NCBI GenBank assembly: GCA_021229015.1
Contig: CM037783.1
Location: forward strand, 7,201,324-7,265,323
Direction of reading: 5' to 3'
DNA: 64,000 nt
Origin: Solen grandis
Lineage: Eukaryota > Mollusca > Bivalvia > Adapedonta > Solenidae
Below the pieces are notes generated by a model. That model was not told where the DNA came from. It was given only the letters and a program-made list of their open reading frames with translations, and did no database searches. A program made the translations under genes and the position numbers. Positions within the stretch are counted from its first letter, which is position 1. Every line of letters begins with the position of its first letter. Shown one piece after another: positions 38,550 through 50,801 of the stretch.

Positions 38550-41500
38550 CCACCAACAACTACATAAATTTTTTCCCTTTCTTTTTTTAATAACTTATCA
38601 TGAGGTTGTGAAAAAAAGAAGGAAAACAAAAAAAAAAAAACTTGGGGTTTTTGGGTTTTGGAATTTTAAAACCCGCGACGCTAAAATTTAAAAAAAAATT
38701 GGCAACCTGCGGTTTAAAACTTGGCTAACAAAAACATATTTTTTTCATAAAAACGGGCTACCGGAAAAGCAGATTTTTCTGGGAAAATTTTTTTCTTTTT
38801 AATTTCGCCGGGATGAAGCATCAGAGACTATCCCGGGCTGGGTAAAGTCAATTTTTTCGGGGCGGGGTTTCGTCCTACTTTTTACTTCCCCCCAATAAAT
38901 TTAGGGAAAGGGTTGAAAATTTTTGAAAATTTTTTGTGCACATGATAAATCAATCACAAAGAAAGGTTTAAGTTTGAAGTCCACAATCTCCGACACAATT
39001 ATGGTCCTTTTTCCACTTGAATTTTCAAAAAAAAACACATTGGGTTTGCACGATAACTTTTCGAACAGGTCCCAAAAATTTTAATAAATTTTAAATACAC
39101 ATGTATATAAAATAAATAGTATAGGCCGGCCGGTTTCCCCCAAACTGCGCTCCGGCCCAAAGTGACGCATCATGGCTTTCGCGCAATTTTGGGGGGCGGC
39201 CAATTGGTTTCTATTTTACAGGAAACCAAACGTTTTTTAAAATTTTTGAATGACAAAAAAGGCTATATTTTTAAAAACCACATCGCTAGAAAAAACAGAT
39301 TTGAAAATTTAAAATGGATACATATTATACAAACAAAAGTTTAAAAGGGGCGGGCCCTTTTAATTTTTTTATTTGGGGCCCATGCGTGGCGGTCATTTTT
39401 TGTAAAGGGAAGGTAATTTTTTATCTTTTCTAAAATCTACTCGCGGGAAAAAGAGGGTCACTTCCATTTTTTCTATGACATGTCCCAAAAAAGATATTCT
39501 ATAAAATTTAAAAATAAATAATAAAAAATTAAATAGCTAGAACATCCCAATTTTTAAAAAATAAAGGGGTTAAAAATTAAAAAATGATGAATACTATGAA
39601 AAAATAAAATCAAATAATATGTCTACTACATAAATAAATATTATATTTTTTAAAAAAAAAATTCTCAGTCAAACCCTTTTCGATGTTTCTTTCAAAAGTC
39701 CTATCTTCAAATGAACGATGCAACTATTGCATCATTCATACTTGTTACACAGCCCCCTACCACCTGCGTTAACAAAAAACGATCAAAATTTTTTGCAATT
39801 GGAAAAATAGGGGTAAATTGGTTTAGGGGCGGAAAAAGCGAACAAGGCCTATTCCTGTCCAAAAGTTAATCCCTTTAAAGTCCCAAAGTGTCTGGCGCGG
39901 GGTTGAATTTAGGGGCGGGAAAAGCAAAAAATGGGGGCCCATTAAACTGGGTTTAAAAAATTAAACCCCCTTTTTAAAATCCCCCACTCTTGGGCTGGCC
40001 CTGTGTTGATTTAGGGGCGGAATTGTTGGAAAAAATTTCCTTTTTTTTCACGATTACTGGCCCCGGACCATTTTAACTTTTGGTGGGGTCTTTTGTATTT
40101 TTGGCGGGTTGAAAATTCAAAACCCAAAAAGGGTTCTTTTTTTTTCCCCCCAATCGGAACGAACCCTTGACCAATGAAATGTCCCGTATTTTTTTACCAA
40201 TCCCAACGCGTAATTTTAAAACGAAGGCCCCGGCTGTTTTTACATTAAAAAATAAAGTGAACTTTTTTTTCAAAAAAAGCTATTAAAAAAGTACACTTTT
40301 AAATTTCCCGTTTTTTTTTCTCCCAAACCTTTTTCATCTTCTTAGTGCATTTTTAAATTAAAAAGAAAATAAAAGAATTTAATGGAAATAATTAGATATT
40401 CCCAAAAATAATAATTTAAAAATTAAAAACCCGAAAAGGGCTATTTAAAACTGAAAACTTATTTGCTTTGAGAAAAATCCAAATTAAACCAAAAATTGGG
40501 AACTTCCAAACCATTTTTTTTTCCCCAAAAACTCCCAATTTTTCCCTTTAAATCCAATAAAAAAACAAGTATAAAAATAAAAAATCTTTAAACATTCTTA
40601 GTATGTTCCCCTTTAAAAATTATCTTTACGTTTTTAAAAAAACCGAAAGTTTTGCCTTTAAACGTCCCAAAAAGTACTGACAGGCGAAACAAAAACCCCT
40701 GTATTATTTTTTTGTTAAACAAATTGACAAAAACTTTAAGTTTTTTAAAAACGACTTCCCACTCCTATTTAGGGTCCATTTCCATTTATAAAAGTCAATA
40801 TTGGTTGACTTGAGATCGATTAAAGATAGGGCCCAAAAAAAGGAGCTGGCCCAAATTTTTTCGTTAATTTCCCTTAAATTTTCCCCGGAACGATTAAAAA
40901 TTTTCAAATTGCACGATTTTTTGAGGAAGCCAGTAAAGCGTGTTAAAAAGTGATTAAAGTAAACGAAATATTTTTGTCCCGTTTAACAAGTATACTTACT
41001 TGTAATACAAAAAATGTTTTAGAATCGTTTTTAAAATTTTAAAATTTGTAATGTTTTTGGGATTAAACTTGGTTAAAAGAAAAAGATTTAAATTAGTTTT
41101 TTCCTTTCTATGGCAAAGGGTTTCGATAAACGATTTTTCCCAAAATTTTTTTTATATCAAATTTTATGATTTTTTTTAAAATGCTTTTAAAAAAAACCCT
41201 TTGTTCTCATTCGTTTTTTAAACCCTTACCGAGTTAAGACAAAACAGCGATTTTTAAAAAACCCTTTAAATTAAAATTTTTTCATTTTTCCCCCGGAAAA
41301 AAAAAAAAAAAAAAAAAAATATACATCCTTAAAAGTCTCGTCCCCACAATAACAAAAATGTATACTTTTTTAAGGTTTTTCTCTATTCGTTTTACAGATT
41401 AAGCGTTTTAAAAAAAGTCACGTGACCTCCAAATTGGAAAAAATTTGGGACCAAATTCAAATATTTTTTCCAAAAAATATATTTAAGGCTATTCTCAGTC

Positions 41501-41785
41501 ATTTTTTCGACCGATTTACAGATCCTGGTATTAAAAGAAAAGGGCCCCAAGTCAAGCTATGTTTTTTAAAAATCCCAAAGAACCGGAAGTTCAATGGTTT
41601 TTCATAACCGGAAATGACTTCCCTCACCAAAAAATCCCTTCCCTAACCCAAACCCACGAAATTGTAACGGGCTTATGCAAAACCCAGATTTGGTGGGGGA
41701 AAAACACAATTTTGTATTTTTTTCCCCAAGGGGTTATACCGAATTTTGAATTTTTTTTTAAAAATATGTCTAAAAAAGAAATAAA
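38550..41785 (+). repeat. Left arm of a very long inverted repeat
   Basis: Read on the plus strand, this matches 44.10-46.96 kb read on the minus strand, in order, over about 3 kb. Anchor pairs: CATGCGTGGCGGTCATTTTT 39381-39400 with 46301-46320 (one difference); AGATATTCCCAA 40394-40405 with 45394-45405; TCCTATTTAGGG 40763-40774 with 45042-45053; TTGGTTGACTT 40801-40811 with 45007-45017; ATGTCTAAAAAAGA 41766-41779 with 44102-44115. Arms differ mainly in homopolymer lengths. The outer end fades at about 38.5-38.7 kb, so it is approximate. No protein is identifiable within the arm. Confidence 0.85.
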
Positions 41786-44099
41786 AAAAAATAAAAAACA
41801 TTTTACAATGTTATTAACTATAACAAGAAAAATTCAATATACAAGCACAATTAAAAACTAGAATCAAGCAATTTGGCGAAAATTAATTTATTTAAAATTT
41901 CCCCTTTTTAAATTTGCGTCAAAAGGCTTTAAAAAAATATCTTTTTATTGATTTTTCCGCAGATCTTTTTAAAAACACAAAATAAAACGCCTATTGGGCT
42001 GGGAAAAGTCGGTCACGTCCTTTGGGATTTGAAATTTCTTCCCTAAATAGGGGCCTTTTTTAAAAAATTTTTCAAAGTCCACAAAGGGAAAATTCCCGGG
42101 TTTCGAAGAATTCGTCCGGGCCGCTGCGCGGGAAAAAAAAAAACAAACCCAAAAGTTTCCACGTTCTCCAGTTTTTTTTTATCGTATTTGGGAAAAAAAA
42201 AAAATTTCCTCTTTTTTTTTTTGAATTCATCGGGAAAACACACATCACTGGGTTCCTTTCACAAATGTTCGAGCTCGATAATTGGGTTCCCTCGTTTTCA
42301 GTATTTTTGGTTTTCTTTCCCAAATTTTTTGGGTAGTTTTCCCAAATTTGTTCATTTCTTTTTTTTTTTATTTTTGGGGTAACGCGCGCTCTTTCTTAAA
42401 TTCGGACTTTGCTATTTCAATGGCCTGTGCTACGGGGGTCACTAAGGGTTTTCATCATTTTTTTTTTTTGGGTTTTTCATTTCGGCTATCTTTCCCATTT
42501 TAAAATAAACCCCTAAACCCCAATTTTTCGTCCAAGGTGGTTCGGGCTTTAACGTAGCCCCTCCCCAAATCTAATATTTGATACAAACCCCCTCGGGTCA
42601 GGGGTTTTACGAAACCCCTCTTTTTTGTTCCCGGGGCATATACTTTTATCGATCCATTTATTTATTTAGTATCAAACAAATAATTTGGGTTATTCCCTTT
42701 CGCATTTTCCCGGTCTCTTTTTGCTTATTTTTACTTTTTTTCTTCTTCACTTTCGTCATCACTCTCATTGGTCACAAAACAGGCCCAAAACCCGTAAAAA
42801 AAGGGTCTTTTCCCTTTAATTTTTCGGCTTTTCGTATAGAAACCCGGGGGAAAATCAATTTTGTTCCCGTCTGAGTTTTTATGCCGATTTTTAATATTTG
42901 TTGTTGCGTACAACGGAAAACGGCTCGTTGTGCGAGTATCCCCCTCCCTAAGTATTCGTTTCCCCCTCGTTTTCCCAACCGCTCCCGAAAAGACTTTTTA
43001 AATGTCCTTAAAATCGCCTGTCCCCTAAGCGTTTAAGCGAAATTTCTGCTCTTTAAGGTTTGTCGCGAAAACGGTTTTCCGGGGGGTCCGCTGAAAAATG
43101 GGAATCCCCCTTTTTTTCATTTAGGTCCTTTATCGTCGTTTTAAAAAAAAATCAAATCGCTGTCAAATGTCAAGTTCAGGGGTCGCTTTTCACGTTAAAT
43201 TTATATCCAAGGGAACAAGGTTTTGTTCTTTCCGGGTTTTTTTTTTACCCAATATGTCGGTACGCAAAAAACCCCCGTTTTCCGGGTTGTTGCTTTTAAG
43301 CCTTTTGACCAATTTAAAAGTACGGTTTAGAAGTTTTCTTTTTGCTGTCTATCGGGTTAATTTAAAAAGGGCCAAAACGCGTGTTTTAAAGGCCCCATAA
43401 AACCGGCACGCTTTTTCCTTGAGGAAATAAGTTTTGGGGCAAAAAAATGACTGACAAAAATTTTTGTGTGGCCGCCGCGTTTAAAGATATCAGCGATTCT
43501 TTGGTCGCATTTCGCTTCCCGCCATCAGGTTTATCAAAAACTAAAGGGGTTTTTTTTTTATAATGTCTAAATATCTGGGATTGTTCCCAATTTTGGGCCG
43601 GTATACCTTGAACCCAAAACCATGAATGGAAATCTTTTTTTTTCCAGTTCCCTTGAACATTGTCCGAAAAAAAAATAAATTTTTTTTCGGGCATGGGTCA
43701 AAACAAATAAGAAGAAAAAGTCTTCTAGTCCACCCCACTTTTCCGCTAAACTGGGGCCCCCTTTTGAAACCCTAGTAAACGGAAAATTTTAAAAGGGATT
43801 TTTTGATCAATTTGGGCATTTGGTTTTCGTGTCGATTTCACCCCTTTCCAAAAGAAACATTCTCCCCACAACGTGAACGTTATTTTGATGCCCTCAGCAT
43901 AAATTTTCTTTTCTTGAAAAAACTTTAACACATACATCCAAATTTTGCCTTTCTTTCAACCTTTGGTCACTTTCTTTCTTAAGGGAGGAGGAGGAGGGGT
44001 TGAAGGAGGGGGGGGGGGCCGGGAGGAGGATAAATAAGATTGTCGAAAGTAAATTTCCCCGTTTTTTTTTGGGGGGGGGGTTTTGGGGGGGGGGGGTGG
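41786..44099. other. Unique centre between the inverted-repeat arms
   Basis: About 2.3 kb with no match between its two halves. It is somewhat GC-richer than the arms and holds most of the longer overlapping frames of this part of the contig. A G-rich patch (43984-44100) sits at its right edge. Confidence 0.65.
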
Positions 44100-44115
44100 T
44101 ATCTTTTTTAGACAT
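42000..44115 (-). pseudogene. Broken coding-like region of unknown family
   Basis: Open frames follow one another on the minus strand with repeated frame changes: 44115-43894, 43937-43746, 43738-43541, 43694-43386, then about 43140-42730 and 42323-42072. The first starts at an ATG (44113-44115) just inside the right inverted-repeat arm and is proline-rich (PPPQNPPPKKK, from the G-rich patch). Later pieces look less like chance than those elsewhere in the contig: balanced composition, a hydrophobic stretch FLSVIFLPQNLFPQ, and an acidic run ESDDESEEEKK. Frame breaks fall in homopolymers, so they may be sequencing error. I cannot assign a family. It could also be chance in a GC-richer patch. Confidence 0.35.
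43984..44100 (+). repeat. G-rich low-complexity patch
   Basis: Runs of GGAGGAGG, an 11-12 G tract, CCGGGAGGAGG and two further G tracts of 10 or more around 44075-44097. It lies exactly at the inner edge of the right inverted-repeat arm. It could form G-quadruplexes; it could also be inflated by base-calling. Confidence 0.7.
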
Positions 44116-46960
44116 AAATTTTTTAAAAAAATTCAAAAAACAAGATTAACCCCTAAAGAAAGGGAAAAAAACAAAATTGGGGTTTTTTATTTCCACCAAA
44201 ACAGTTGCATAGCACCAAAAACACGTCAGTCGGTTGCTATTAAAGAAAATTTTTTTATGTGAGACGTCCCCTTTCCGGTTTTTGCAATCGGAACCCTTGA
44301 AATTCTGGTTTTTTTAGTTCAAAACAAGCTTGAAAAAGAGACCTTTCCTTAAAACCCCGGAAACCTGTAAATTGGACGAGAAATGACTGAGATATGCCCT
44401 TAAAAATATTTTTGAGAAAAAATTTGAAATTTGGGGCCAATTTTCCAACTTTGGAGGTCACAGGGCATTTTTTTAAAAAGGTTTTTTTCCCCGTGGAAAG
44501 AATAGAGATAAAACCCCATAAAAAAAAAACATTTTTGACATTGTTTGGGGACAGACCTTTCCCAAGATGTTTATTCGGGGAGGAAATGTTAAATTTTAAA
44601 ATTTAAAGGGTTTTAAAAAACGCTTGGGTTTTGCATAACCCCGGGAACGGGTTTAAAAACGAATCGAGAACATAGGGGTTTTTTTTGAAGTATTTGAAAA
44701 AAACTATTTGATTTTATATAAAAATTTTTGAAAAAAGATATCGTAAACTGTTGCCCTAGAAAGGGGAAACTGATTTAAACTTTTTTTTTTTCAACCAAAA
44801 ATAATACCAACATTGCAATTTTTTTGCTTTAAAAGATTCCCCAACAATTTTTTTGTAAATTTCAAATAACTATACATTGTTAACAGAACGGGCATTTCGA
44901 TACAAATTTACTTTATAACACCATACGGCTTTCCTCTAAAACTCTGCAATTGACAAAATTAATCCGTTAACCCAGGGAAAGTTAAAGAACCTTTAAACCC
45001 AAAACCAAGTCAACCAATAAGACGAAAAAATGCCCCTTGGGCCCTAAATAGGAAAACGAATCCCTGAATAAACTTTAGATTTTTTTCAATTCTTTTGTTT
45101 AACTGAAATAATACAGGTGTTTTTTTTCGCCATCATACAAAATGAAGTATAAAGACAAAACCCTTTTAGTCTTTTTTCAAACGTCCCAAAATGACTTTTA
45201 AAAAAATACTAAAAAATTTTAAAAAGTGTATTTTTATATTGTTATTGGAAATTTTTAAAATAAATCGGAGTTTTTTTGAGGAAAAAAAGGGGTTTTGGGA
45301 AATTACCAATTTGTAAATTGATTTTTCATCAAAACAATAAAATGTTAGTCTCTAATAGTTTTTTTCAGTTTTTTAATTAAATTTTTATTATTATTGGGAA
45401 TATCTAAAAAATTTTTTCCCCTTAAATTCTATTAAAAACATTTAATTTTAAAAGCACTAAAACGATGTAAAGGGGTGAGAAAAAAAAAAAAGAATTTAAA
45501 AGTGTACTTATTAAAAATTTGCAAAAAAAAATTTTACTTTATGCGTTTTTGTGAAAAAAGACCCCGGGCTTCGTTTTGAAAAAACCCATTCGATTGGTAA
45601 AAAAAAAAAAATGACTTCAAAAGGGGCGAGGCTTCGTTCCTGATTGGGGGGAAAAAAAAAGAATCCTGAACGGAATTTTCAATCCGCTAAAAAACAAAAA
45701 CCAACAAAAAAATTTAAAAAAGTGCCCGGGGGAGGAAAAAAGGGGAAAAAAAGTCAATTTTTCGCACATTTTGCCCAAAAACAAAAAACGGGGCCAGATA
45801 CTTGGGGGGACTTTTAAAGGGGTTAACTTTTGACAAATTATAGGGCCTTGTTTGAATACCGTCCCTGAATCAATAAACCCCATTTTTTCCATTGCTAAAA
45901 ATAGATCCCAATTTTTAAAGCAGATGGTAAACTTTGGGAAAAGATAGAAAAGATGGGAATAGTTGGGTCTTGAAACATTTGAAGGTAGGACGTTTAACAG
46001 AACCCCCGGGTAAAAAGGGAGACCCGAGTTTTTTTTATTATAAATATAGTATTTTTTTTATAACGTAAAACAATTATTTGATATATATTTTTCATATATT
46101 CCCCCTTATTTAAATTTTTAAAAAACCTATTTTTGTAAAATTATGTTTTAACATTTAATTAAATTTTTTATTTTTAAATTAAAATTTTAGAAAATCTTTT
46201 TAAAAACTGTCTTAGATAAAATGGGGTTTACCCTTTAAATTTTTCCGGGGAAAAAAGGGAAAACTTTAAAACTATTAAAAAAAGTCACTTTTTGCCAAAT
46301 AAAAATGACCGCCCCGCATGGGCACACAAAGAAATAAAAAGGCCACGTTTTCTTTTGTATTAAATAAGATGTACATATTAATTCAAATCGTGGGTGTCAC
46401 CGAGTGGGGCCCTTTTTAAATAAAGACCCAATTTATTTAACAAAATTAAACGGTGATGCAATATATAAAACCCTTTTGGGCCCCCGCACATGCGCGAAAA
46501 AACCCCGATGACTATAGACCTCCCAAATTTTCCCCAAGTGACCCATTTCGTTTTGTTTTTTTTCAAAACAGAAAACGTTTCCCCAGGTTTTTAAACCCCG
46601 GTTTTTCGAGTTGATCCCCTGGGGAAATCTGGTTTTTTCTTTTTCCTTATGGCACCACGAATTATACCGGCTCTCAGATACCCATTTTCATCTGGGGTTT
46701 AAATAAACAATGTGGGGGAAAAATTTTTTGCTCAAGACCAAATGCTCTAAAGGAGCTTGTTCATTTACCTTGCTCAGTCAAAATGATATTATCCATCTTT
46801 AAAAAAATTCTCTTTTTCCTAAAAATATACAAACATATTTAATGATGAACATATTATATAAAATAAAAGTGGCCCTAACCCTTTCAGGAGAAATTGGGAT
46901 ATTGTATACATGACTAAGGGAATTTTTATTTTTCGATGGAAAAAATAAGCTTATGGATTA
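44100..46960 (-). repeat. Right arm of the very long inverted repeat
   Basis: Reverse-complement partner of the left arm (anchor pairs listed there). The inner edge is sharp: both arms share ATGTCTAAAAAAGA and then diverge at once. The outer edge is vague. A minus-strand frame of 91 codons (45617-45892) has no recognisable motif. Confidence 0.85.
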
Positions 46961-49900
46961 AAAAAAGGGAAAACAAAGAAACGTATATTCTAAACCTTTT
47001 TTGAAAATTTAAACCAAACAAGCCCCCTTAAAACAATTTAAAGTACAAAATGCAAATTTGCACACTGACCTTTTAAAAAACCGACATTACATAGAAACAT
47101 TCCACACAGGAAGGAGGGCAAATTTTCCCAACACTCCCAAACTAACCCCATCTAAAAAAAGGAAAATCTCGGGTTAAACGTGCATGATAACTAGGGCACA
47201 ATAAACCCCCCCAACAACATTAGAAATTAACCATTTTTACCCAATCGTTTTGTTACAAGGGGTCCCGTCCCCAAAAAAAATTTTACCCTCAAACTTGGCT
47301 TCATGAAATTTTAATGATTTAAATTTTTTAAAAAAAATTTTTAAAAGGAATTCCCTTTTTTGCGAAAAAAAAAAGGTAAAAATTTTTTAAAAACCTCCCC
47401 TTTTAATTTTTTTTTTAAAAACCCCGTGAAAAATATAAAACCACACATACATACTTTTGTGCGTCTCAAAAAAATTTGGCCCGGGGGAGAGGGGTTTTCA
47501 TCCCGTCGGGGCTGTCCCTTTTAGGCGTGGGAAATTTCAAGGGGAAAAAACATTTTTTTTAAAAAAACTATTTTATTCAGGGGCAGGGCCAAAAAAAATT
47601 TTTTAAAAATGAAAATTTTTCCCCTGTTTAAAATTTTTTCCAGCCAATTTAAAACCCTCCTTCAATTTTTTACCGCAGATTGCATTGCGCTATTGGGGGG
47701 ATTTTTCAAATTTGAGGTGGGAACCGCTGGCCCCGGGAGCAAAAAGGAGTAAATACGTTAAGCTTAGTAGTTTTTGGTAAGGTTACCACGCACGCAAAAA
47801 TCATTTCGTTATTTTTTTGGGGGAAATTTGAAAGGGTTAGGGTTATTTATATTTTCATTTTAGTTGAAGCTCAAGTTGGGAAAAATAGGACTTTCATTAG
47901 TTAGGACGACATAAAAGATTTTCATTTAGGGCTTGTTATAATTCCAATTAGGATTGGTTTTTTATCTCTGAAATTTTAAATTTTAATTTTAATGTTAATT
48001 ATTAATTATTTTTATTTTTTTGTAAAACCATTTTTTAAAAAAGGGCCCTTTTAAAAATATTCCCAAAGCTTAACCAAAATTTTTTTTTAAACAACAAACC
48101 CGGAGAAGGGACAAGGAAAAATTTAATTCCATGTCCCCAAATTTGTTAAATTTTCAAAACCCTCGGACATTTACAAAAAAAAAATCGCACGGGGGGATAA
48201 AGTCAACTGCCAACCCGGAGTTTTCCTCACCCATAGGGCCCAAATTTTCGGGTCGAGACTTTGCGGGGGGGAAAATAATTTGACGATTTCGTCCCCACAG
48301 GGAAAAATAAAAATCTCTGAAACGCGTCGGGAGTTTGCTTTTGGCCCCAGTGTTTTTGAAATTGGAAATTGCACGTCGGCATCCGGGGCGGGGGGCGAGT
48401 TTGTTACAATACCTCTGTGAAAACAGCCAATAAATGGGGGACTAGAAAGTATATCTAATATTCTTTAAAAATTAATTACATTTTTAAAAGAAAACGAACT
48501 ATAAAAACTAGCTAAATTAAAATTTAAAATTTACAACACAACCCGTCATAGGACAATAAATATCAAAACATTTAATGCAAATGCTTTTCAAAAAAACACA
48601 ATCCACGATTTTTTTTGAAAGTTTTTTTCTCAAGTCTATTTTAATATAAAACGAAAAAAAGGAAATGTTGGGGAAAATTGTTCATTTGATTACAAAGGTT
48701 TAAAATTTTTAAAAAAGCTAAAGTTAACCTTTTCTTATTTTTTAAATCCGACATTGTGGGGGGATGTGGGGAAAGCACTTTGGGGGGGCCCGACCCCCAA
48801 AAATGCGTTACGAACGTTGGGTCAGAATTGAACCCAAAAGTTTAGAAATTTTCATCACAAAATCAGTTTGCAAATCCAAAAAGTACTTTGGGGGCAGATC
48901 TTTGGGGAAAATAGTTTTTAAAAAAATATCATGTAATTTTGGGAAAGAATGAAGTGTTTTTCCCCGGGGTGTGGTTTCCAGAAATTAAAATTTGTTTCCA
49001 AAAGGATGTTATATGAGTAATGGGGGATTTCTTTTTAAATTTTCATCAAAAAACAACCTTTGGGTTTTCGTTCATAACCCCGATGTTATTTTCTTAGACC
49101 ATATTTTTTTAATAAAAATTTAAATATAAAGATATTCACTGAAACGGGTCTTTATTTTTTCACACCAAAAAAATTTTTTTTTAATTTTCCCCTTTCTAAG
49201 ACCCAACTCGTTTTTAAACTTTATAATGATCCGGGAAAAACTATTTTTACCCCTTTTAAGCAAATTATTTGGGGGATTTTTTGCGGAGAATGAGTGGGTA
49301 TAAGGGAATTTTATTTTTTAAACAAATTTAAAGATTTTAGTCATTTTTTTACACAATGCCACAATAAACATTTTCTTTTGAATGGGTTCCCCTGAACTAA
49401 GCGACTGAAGTGGGATGTTAATTTTTTTCTTAATTTTTTTTATAAGAAAGATATAAAAGCCCCTTTTAAGTTGGGAAAAAATTGAAATGTTTTTTAAAAA
49501 AAAATTTGGGAAAAAACATATATTAAATTATTAATAATATATATATATTAAAAAAGTTTTACATTAAAAATTTTTTGCATTTTTTAAAGTGGGTATTAAT
49601 TTTGTATTCATTATTTTCATCAAACAACAAATCCTAAATGCATATTTTGTAGATGGTTGCAAAAACCTTAAAATTTTAAATGCGAATAATTTAAAAATAA
49701 TTTTAAAACCCCTATAAAGTGAAAATTCTATAACTATCGATCATTTATCAAACGTTTTATGGATCCCAAGGGGCTTAAATGTGAAATAAATCGCCCCTTT
49801 AAGGTCCTTTTTTGGGGCTGTCCCCAAAGGGGCGTTAAAAACCCTTTGAGCTTTGGGGTCGGCCCCAAAATGCGTTTTGGGGGCCCCCAAAAAGCGTTTC

Positions 49901-50281
49901 CCCCAGAGCTACTTTTTTTATCTGGGGGACCCATAGACGTATTAAGCTTGCTGACATAAAGGGGCGTCAGTGTTTATAAGAAACAAAAAGATTCAGCCTG
50001 AACAGAGAGACCGGGCAAAGTGGGTTTTTTTAAAAGCAGGGGAAATCAAAAACCCCATTTTTTTCCAAAAAAATCGTTTTTTTTTTCCCCCCAAATTGTC
50101 ACATTTAAAAGGGCCCATTACAAGAGATCGACAAATGGGGGATAATTTAAAATTTTTATTTTTCCCAAAATTAATCGATTATTTATCCCCTGGCAATCCA
50201 TAAACAAACCGACTTTAACCATCCCATACAGAAAAAGGTTTGGGAAAAAACTTCCCGGGAAAAACGAACATCCTGTCGGAC
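46961..50281. other. AT-rich tract to contig end, no recognised gene
   Basis: Mostly AT-rich. GC-richer patches at 48.18-48.41 and 49.75-49.93 kb contain short frames on both strands without known motifs. A TA-rich run lies at about 49520-49553. No repeat landmark from elsewhere in the window is visible. Confidence 0.4.
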
Positions 50282-50381
50282 NNNNNNNNNNNNNNNNNNN
50301 NNNNNNNNNNNNNNNNNNNNNNNNNNNNNNNNNNNNNNNNNNNNNNNNNNNNNNNNNNNNNNNNNNNNNNNNNNNNNNNNN
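50282..50381. other. Assembly gap of exactly 100 N
   Basis: One hundred N, a placeholder. Base quality changes sharply across it: noisy before, clean after. Confidence 0.97.
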
Positions 50382-50534
50382 AATACCACCACAATGGAAC
50401 TTCAGGTTTGCTGCCTTGTCTGTATCTAGCTGGTTGATGTGAAATCTGGGACACAAACAACTAGCGTCAGTCTGAAAATGGACATACTAACCTCAGCAAT
50501 CCAAAATAGTATTAATTATCATAAATATATTTGA

Positions 50535-50788
50535 GTGTGTGTGTGTGTGTATGTGTTTACCGTCGCCGCGACAGTATTTCAGTCATATAGCGACGTCCAG
50601 CTAATTACAGGTGGAGGAAACCCCGAATGCACAGAGGCACCTGGGTAAACCACCGACCTTCTGCAAGCCAGCTGGAAAGCTTCCTCACATGAAAATCTGA
50701 ACGACCTTGCTGGGATTCAAACCCACGCGGTGAGGGGCTGAGTGAGTGTTAAAGGCAGCGACTTTACCCTCTCGGCCACGGAGGCCCC
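50535..50788 (-). mobile_element. tRNA-derived SINE, minus strand, full length
   Basis: On the minus strand it begins with a tRNA-like head: A box GTGGCCGAGAGGG around 50767-50779 and B box GGGTTTGAATCCC around 50711-50724. It continues through a body with GGGGTTTCCTCCACCTGTAA (50606-50625) and ends with ATATGACTGAAATACTG followed by an AC/GT-repeat tail. It is flanked by a perfect 13 bp direct repeat TAAATATATTTGA (50522-50534 and 50789-50801), so both ends are defined. Non-coding, polymerase III type. Its 3' tail is shared with the SINE at 23.5 kb. Confidence 0.92.
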
Positions 50789-50801
50789 TAAATATATTTG
50801 A

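Noticed and set aside
38550..46960. Integrated herpesvirus-like segment, because such genomes have inverted repeats around a short unique region
   Set aside because: No recognisable viral protein is visible in the arms or centre, and the base composition and error level match the rest of the contig. Structure alone is not enough.
38550..46960. Simple fold-back (template-complement) read artefact
   Set aside because: A pure fold-back would be palindromic to its centre; here 2.3 kb between the arms does not match itself. A more complex chimera remains possible and is noted in the finding.
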